This document shows, piece after piece, positions 58,665 through 64,000 of a stretch of 64,000 bases of DNA. Every line of letters begins with the position of its first letter. Positions within the stretch are counted from its first letter, which is position 1. The stretch spans positions 9,040,506 through 9,104,505 of the forward strand of contig NC_053137.1 in the NCBI RefSeq assembly GCF_016808335.1, given 5' to 3'. The notes beneath the pieces are model-generated. The model was not told the DNA's origin. It saw only the letters and a program-made list of their open reading frames with translations, and ran no database searches. Position numbers and translations under genes: made by a program. The DNA is from Panicum virgatum. Lineage: Eukaryota; Streptophyta; Magnoliopsida; Poales; Poaceae.

Positions 58665-58672
58665 TATAAATA
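58665..58672 (+). promoter_or_regulatory. TATA box of the copia-type LTR
   Basis: The motif tataaata sits inside the near-palindrome gggtataaataccc, directly after the accggtctgaccgg repeats. The expected transcription start is about 30 bp downstream. Confidence 0.7.
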
Positions 58673-59517
58673 CCCCTTCACTTGTGTTAGTTTAATTGCG
58701 GCTTTTGTAATCTGTTCGTGGACTCCTCTGTTCTCCAGGCCACCGCCCCTGTGTTCCTCTCCCTCCGTTCCTCTCTTTAGAGTAGGATTTGTCCATGGAT
58801 TTGTGAGACTTTGTATTGGATTTGATTGGGAAAGGAGGCCTCATCCTCCTTGTGCCCTCTGGGCTTTTGAATCAATCCAATTCTGTCCCTCTTTTGCTTT
58901 TTGTGATGGATTTTTGTTTCGTTTTTGATGCACTTGATTGCGACAGTTCGTAGAGCTCTTTGGAGTGATTCCCGTGCTCCTAGCTTCGTCCTAAACCCTC
59001 GGAATCACGAGCTCTTCAGAATTGGAGTTCTTGAATTTTTGAGAAAACCCCAATCCCTCTTAATCTACACTCAAATTCTCAAGATTTGTTGATCTTTAGG
59101 ATGAGATCTTTTAGGGATATGTTCACTGAGTAGGGGCGAAGCTATTCCCCAAGTTTGATCGATTTTCGTGGTCGTTTGGTGGAGATTCATCGTTTGAATC
59201 CAAGTTTTCGAGGGTTTTCTGGGTGCCACCGGTCAGACCGGTCTGCCAGTTTTTTGAACAGCCGAGACCGGTCAGACCGGTCGAGTGCAGATCAGTTCTG
59301 CAGTTTTCCCGATTCGCTTCCGATTTGCTTCGTGGTTTCGCTCGCTCGTTCGAGGCCTTTTGTGTTGGTTTAGCTTTTCAATAGCTATTCTAAACTTTGG
59401 TCAGAACGCTTGAGGGCTTGGGTGATTTTTGGGATATAGGCCGACGGTTTAAATTTCGAAGAAATTTTGATCGGCTCCCATTCACCCCCCTCTGGTCGCC
59501 GGCTTCGGTCCCTCAAT

Positions 59518-59529
59518 TGGTATCAGAGC
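59518..59529 (+). other. Primer-binding site of the copia-type element
   Basis: The sequence tggtatcagagc is complementary to initiator Met-tRNA and follows the LTR end (ctca, two spacer bases). It sits 50 bp before the gag ATG. Confidence 0.85.
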
Positions 59530-59579
59530 TTGGTTGAGGTTTTCAGTACCTTAATCGGTTCGAAAACCACTCGGTGACC

Positions 59580-62372
59580 ATGGCGAGTCTTGGTAAGATC
59601 CCGGTGTTTTCTGGCGAGGACTATGCCTACTGGAAGGTTCGCATGAGAGCTTTCCTGCAGAGCATGGGAGCCGATGTCTGGGAGATTACCACGAACCACC
59701 TTTACGAGGTGCTTGCTGTTCGGACCACACCTCTCCAGGTGACCTAGCACGAGGCTAACGCCAAGGCTGTCAATGCCTTGTTCGCTGGCGTTTCTCGTGC
59801 GGAGTTCTCACGCGTCCAGGGTTTTCAGGAAGCCCACAAAATTTGGACATGTCTTGAGAACTACCATGAGGGTACACCTCAGGTGAAGGCCAGACTGTTC
59901 GAGATTCACCGGCGTGAGTACGAGAACTTCACACAGGAGTCGGGTGAGAGCATTGACTTGATGTTCAGTCGTTTTCAGTCGATTGTAAACAAAGTCAATG
60001 CGAACAGATCTGCTGGTGCCCTTGAGTACACAGAGCATGAGAAGGCCCTTAAGTTGCTTTACGCACTTGATCGCTCTGTGTGGGATCTCAAGGTGAACAC
60101 CATTATTGAGTCTGCTGGCTATGAGACTCTGACGGTGAACGAGCTTTTCAGCAAGCTCAAGACCACGGAGGTGGATAACCAGACACGAGCCAAGCTCAAT
60201 GGTGCCCTTCCTTCCAAGAGCGTCGCTCTTGTGACTGGCCCAGGTGGTGGATCGAGCTCTAACGCTAACTCTGCTCTTGACTTTTCTCTTGCCTCTTTGC
60301 CTTTTGTTTCAGATGAGCAGATGGAGACGCTGGGCGACGACGACTTGTGCCTCCTCATCAGCAAGTTCCAGCGCGTCTACCACAACAGGTAGAGGAAGAA
60401 GAACCTCGGGTGCTACAACTGCGGCGATCTGAACCACTTCATCGCCGATTGCCCCAAGAAGTCCGGCGGTGGCCAGAACAACTCCTTCGACTACTACCGC
60501 CACCGCGACCGTGACGAGGGAGGCTCCAACAAGGAGCGTCGGCGCCACAAGCACCGCAGTCGTGACCGGGGAGGACGCTTCGACAAGGAGTCGCTCAAGA
60601 AGCGCTTCCAGTACAAGGCCAAGAAGCGGGAGAAGGCCTTCCTGGCGCAGCTCAGCGACCTCGACAAAAGCTCCGACACCGACCGCTCTTCTTCACCGAC
60701 CTCTGACGACGACGACAAGAAGAAGAAGAAGCGGGACAAGGAAGCCACCGGTTTCATCGGCCTTTGCTTGGCGGCCGGTCGGCGCAAGAGCTTTTGCACC
60801 ATGGTGGGCGAAGCCGATGGTGCTCGTGCGTCTTCGGGTGGACATGCTACACCGACGCACTCCGGCTCTTCTCCTGGATCCGAGAGCGATTCAGAGGTAA
60901 ACTCCATGATCGACCTGCTTGATACAGAGGTTAGGGAGTTGTACGCCGCTCTCGACAACCAGAAGAGGCTGCTTAAGGAAGCAGCTAGAGAGCGTAGAAA
61001 GCTTAGGGCTGAACTGGCTTGTGCTAGGGAGAAATCTAGTGAGGATGAGTGCGCTGGCTGCATATCTCACATGAATGATCTTGTTGCTCTCCGTGCCAAG
61101 CATGATGAGAACGTCGCGAACTTAGATGTTGCTAAGACTTCGCTTTCTGACGTGTCTCACGAGCTAGCCAAGGCCAAGCATGAGCTTGAACTTGTCAAGG
61201 ACGCTCCCATTGTTAGTGATGTGCTTGAATGCGATGAGTGTCCTATCTTCAAGTCTGATCTAGCTTCTTTACAGTCCAAGTTTGCTACTGTTGTTTGTGA
61301 ATTAGAGGAGCTTAGATCTAGGCCTACTTTGCTTGGCGCTTGTAAGCTTTGTCCCACGCTTAGGTTGGAGCTAGAGGAGAAGAACGCTTTGATCAAGTCT
61401 TTTGGAAAGACTAAGGTCGTAGAGTCTAGCCCACCTATTGACTGCTCTGTTTGCCCTGGTTTGATTGCTGATCTAGATAGTCTTGCGGTAGAGAAAGCCA
61501 ACTTAGAGAATGAGAATACCTATCTTAGGGCGATTCTGAGTTGGGTTTCTAGCAGTGAGCCGCAGTTGGGCATGATGATTAAGCAGTTCAAGCGTGGTGA
61601 TGGGTTTGGGGTCGGTTACAAATACACGAAGTCAGACTTTGACAGGTTGTATGGTAAGATTGGCAAGACTGCTGGAAACACTGCTAGCACGAGCACACAG
61701 CCTTCGCTTGTTGACCCCGCGGATGGTGTGCTTAAAGAACCACCAAAAGCACCTCCGCAGAAGCAGGTTTGGGTTCCAAAGCCCAATGCGTTGAGGAACC
61801 CCCTCGACACGCTCCCTGCTGCCACAACCCAGGTTGCCCAGAAGAAGAGGGCTGCTTGTCCCCGTCCGCAGGCTAGGCCTCCACCTCCCAAGCGTGAGGT
61901 GAGGTACCACTGCGAGTTCTGTGACAGGGAAGGTCACCTGGAGGAGTTTTGCTTCAGGAGGAAGCGGGCTGTGAGGCGAGAGCAGGAGAGACGGAACGCG
62001 GACATGTACTCTGCTCGGGTGCATGGTCCTTCTCGGCGTGGTGGCAGGCGAGATGCTAGGGCACGCCGTGTAGGTGGAGGTCAGGAAGACAGTGGTGGTT
62101 ACCGTGCTCCAGTGGGTGGTCGCTTTGCCGGTCGTGCTCCTGGTCATTTTCAGTACGGCTATGGACCACAGGACCGAGGCTTTGGAGGAGGTTTTGAGGC
62201 TCCACGTCTTCCTCGCGGTAGTGCTCGTCAGTCACATGGTAGACGGGACAGTGGATACGCTTTACCTGACTTTGCTTACCCTTCTGTAGAGCAAATGGCT
62301 CGTCACTGGTTTGCTTCTCACTTTGCTAACCCCAGTGTCGAGAAGTTTGCTCCTCCTTTGTCTCGATGGTGA
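59580..62372 (+). pseudogene. copia-type gag polyprotein with two in-frame TAG codons
   Basis: One frame of 930 codons starts MASLGKIPVFSGEDYAYWKV (the UBN2/Retrotran_gag_2 start). It has two stops, TAG at 59745 and TAG at 60390, but no frameshift. Order: capsid region (residues 1-200, with FQEAHKIWTCLENYHEG and EHEKALKLLYALD); a first CCHC knuckle CYNCGDLNHFIADC at residue 278; a Lys/Asp-rich linker; long coiled-coil-like segments (about 450-660); a second CCHC knuckle CEFCDREGHLEEFC at residue 778; and an Arg/Gly-rich tail ending near MARHWFASHFANPS. The layout matches the large gags of grass copia (Maximus/SIRE-like) elements. Both stops could come from CAG by one C-to-T change. No protease or integrase follows. 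Confidence 0.85.
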
Positions 62373-64000
62373 TGCAGGTTGGAGGCCTGGAGAACAAGTG
62401 CACCATGGATCTTGGTCTTATGCAGGTTTGATCAAGACTTGATGGTTCTCCAAGGCTGATGGATAGCCCATGGTAGCTGTTGTATCCTCTGTACATTTGA
62501 GTTTGTCTTTTGAGTTCTTTGTACATTTTCTGCATGTGACTTGTTGTAGATTCTACATCTCTACTTGCTTTGCTTGCTAGGTCTGTACTTATGCTATGGT
62601 GGAGTAGCCACTCTGTATGCTAGTTTTTGTGGTTTTCATCTTGTCTTGACTCTTGCTAGCTCAGGGTGTGTGCTTTGTCCAGTCCCCTCATGCTTGTGTA
62701 GCTTTTGCTCCTTAGGTCTGGTTGCTAGCTCAAGTATCTTCTTCATATAGTCATGCTGCCTTGGTTCATGTTGTTGAGTGCCTTTAGATTATTCTAGGGA
62801 TATCTTTTGTCTTGATATGTTCTAGAGTGTCTTTTGGTATACCCTTGCATGTGGCTTGACTAACACCTAACCATTTGCTTGAGTCTTGCTCTGGATCTTT
62901 GGTGTTTGCTATCTTCTTGTGTCCTAGCTTCTCTTGTGCTAGGTATCACTTGTTGAGGGGGAGCTCTACCTCAGGTGCCGATGATGATCCGGAGTTACTG
63001 CACCGGCTGCAGGCTCCGGCCCCTTCTGCTTCGACTACCTCAGCTCAGGAGGACGATCCAGTACCACTACTTCCACTTCGATCGTTCACCTCTACACGAA
63101 CCTGTTCGAGCAGAAGGTGGACCCGCTGAGGACGCAGGGGAGGTGACCTCAAGCTTGCTATGCTCTAGGTCCAGCGGGATCTTCATCGAGGTATGTGAGC
63201 GTTCGGCTTGTACGTTTTCCTCTCATGATGGACTTGTGGTTTTCTGATTGTTGCCTTTTCCATGGGACTCAGTTGGATCCATTTGGTCTAGTCCTGTGTG
63301 TCTTTGAGCCTATGTATTTGCTGAGTGCTTCATTTGCTTAGCTTTTGGCTTGTCTTTGTCTTTCTCTTAGTTTTAGCTTGGTAGTTGCATTGTGCATATG
63401 CATTGTACATGTTTGTATTTTGCATTGTCTCACTTGCACTAGCATTCTTGTATACACTGCTATGATCTTCTAGTACCTGCTAGTGTGAGTTGATAAATTT
63501 GATCATGTATAGCTTGCTCCACTGTGTATATGACATCATCTGAGTTAATCTATTTTGATTTGAAAAACTGAAAACATGATCACCCTGTCTTGACTACTAG
63601 CATGTTAGGGCGTGTTGATATGCTTTGCTATCTTATTCATGCTAGTGTGGCTTTTCGTTCAGCAATTCATACTTGAAATGATTTAAATCTGATAAAATTG
63701 CTTGAGCTATTCTTGAAATGGATTGAAAAATCCAGGTGGGATTGCTTGTCGCACTGATCGAGCTTTCGGGACGGCTCACTTTGCACTTGTGAGAACCCGG
63801 GCAAGGCTGTGCATGACTGAAACGAGTGCTTTAAGCTTCTGATTATCTTTGACATAGGCTTGGTCTCGTTGCTAAGTAGAGCATGACAAGCTTTCAACCC
63901 CTGGCATTAAGAATTGATTGCTATAAATTTAATTGAAAAATGGATGTTGGCAACTTGTTTTGGTTGGTTTGGCTCACCTGTATGAGTTTGAGTAGCACTG
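62373..64000 (+). other. Non-coding interior after gag of the copia-type element
   Basis: Directly after gag a short frame begins M-QVGGLENK, as where pol normally starts, then ends within 20 codons. No protease, integrase or reverse transcriptase motifs follow in 1.6 kb. A purine tract ttgagggggagct at 62953-62966 resembles those in grass copia interiors. The element continues beyond the window. Confidence 0.55.

Larger units (their letters stand above)
58374..59515 (+). mobile_element. Second part of the copia-type 5' LTR
   Basis: Continues from 45853 after the LARD. It contains a promoter-like block: four to five copies of accggtctgaccgg (58575-58655), a TATA box in gggtataaataccc (58663-58676), a pyrimidine-rich leader, and two reversed copies of the repeat (59228-59285). 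It ends ...cctca just before the primer-binding site. Confidence 0.65.

Noticed and set aside
1..64000. CRISPR arrays, prokaryotic defence systems, operons
   Set aside because: The window is plant nuclear DNA. Direct repeats found are transposon-derived or tandem gene duplication.

Overview
This is nuclear plant DNA, almost certainly from a grass (Poaceae) and probably a panicoid. Genes carry GT-AG introns and monocot-style GC-rich first exons. The spaces between them are filled with grass-type MITEs, Mutator-like fold-back elements, LINE-type retroposons and LTR retrotransposons. There is no CRISPR array, operon or other prokaryotic feature. The species cannot be named from the sequence alone.

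Layout. (1) 1-16570 is a tandem array of four degenerate repeat units. Units 1, 2 and 4 each carry an intact 142-codon DUF538 gene behind a TATA box. Unit 3 has lost its gene, which is replaced by about 2 kb of unrelated sequence holding two gene fragments. Shared and private insertions date the duplications: two poly(A) retroposons are seen in units 1 and 2 but not in unit 4, an RNase H-bearing LINE tail lies only in the unit 2 promoter, and a Pack-MULE carrying an ankyrin fragment lies only downstream of the unit 4 gene. (2) 16728-19500 holds an F-box gene on the minus strand whose stop codon sits in the target-site duplication of a fold-back element. (3) 19540-24370 is made of inverted-repeat elements and a long (TA)n run. 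(4) 24515-26600 is a three-exon GPI-anchored lipid-transfer-protein gene. (5) 26900-32660 is repeats, including a 1-kb palindrome with a perfect 9-bp duplication and a CACTA terminus. (6) 32846-39598 is a seven-exon EXO84B exocyst gene of 785 codons. (7) 40900-42340 holds two MITEs and a small gene of the MAPK-substrate type on the minus strand. (8) 43566-44910 is a broken PIF/Harbinger transposase.

(9) From about 45.4 kb to the end is a nested retrotransposon complex. A copia-type element, with only gag visible and two in-frame TAG codons, has its 5' LTR split by a 12.5-kb LARD-like element (45854-58373, 5-bp duplication gccac). The LARD lies on the minus strand, has LTRs of about 4.45 kb and a non-coding 3-kb interior. 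One LTR alone carries a 648-bp gypsy leader-plus-gag segment. Near the primer-binding site the interior has a 128-bp tandem repeat whose two hairpins differ by a compensatory base-pair change, which suggests a selected RNA structure.

The most interesting signals are this paired-repeat hairpin, the one-sided gag capture in the LTR, the fold-back insertion exactly at the F-box stop, the Pack-MULE with an ILK-type ankyrin fragment, and the insertion history readable from the DUF538 array. The cellular genes are unrelated to each other and do not form a pathway.
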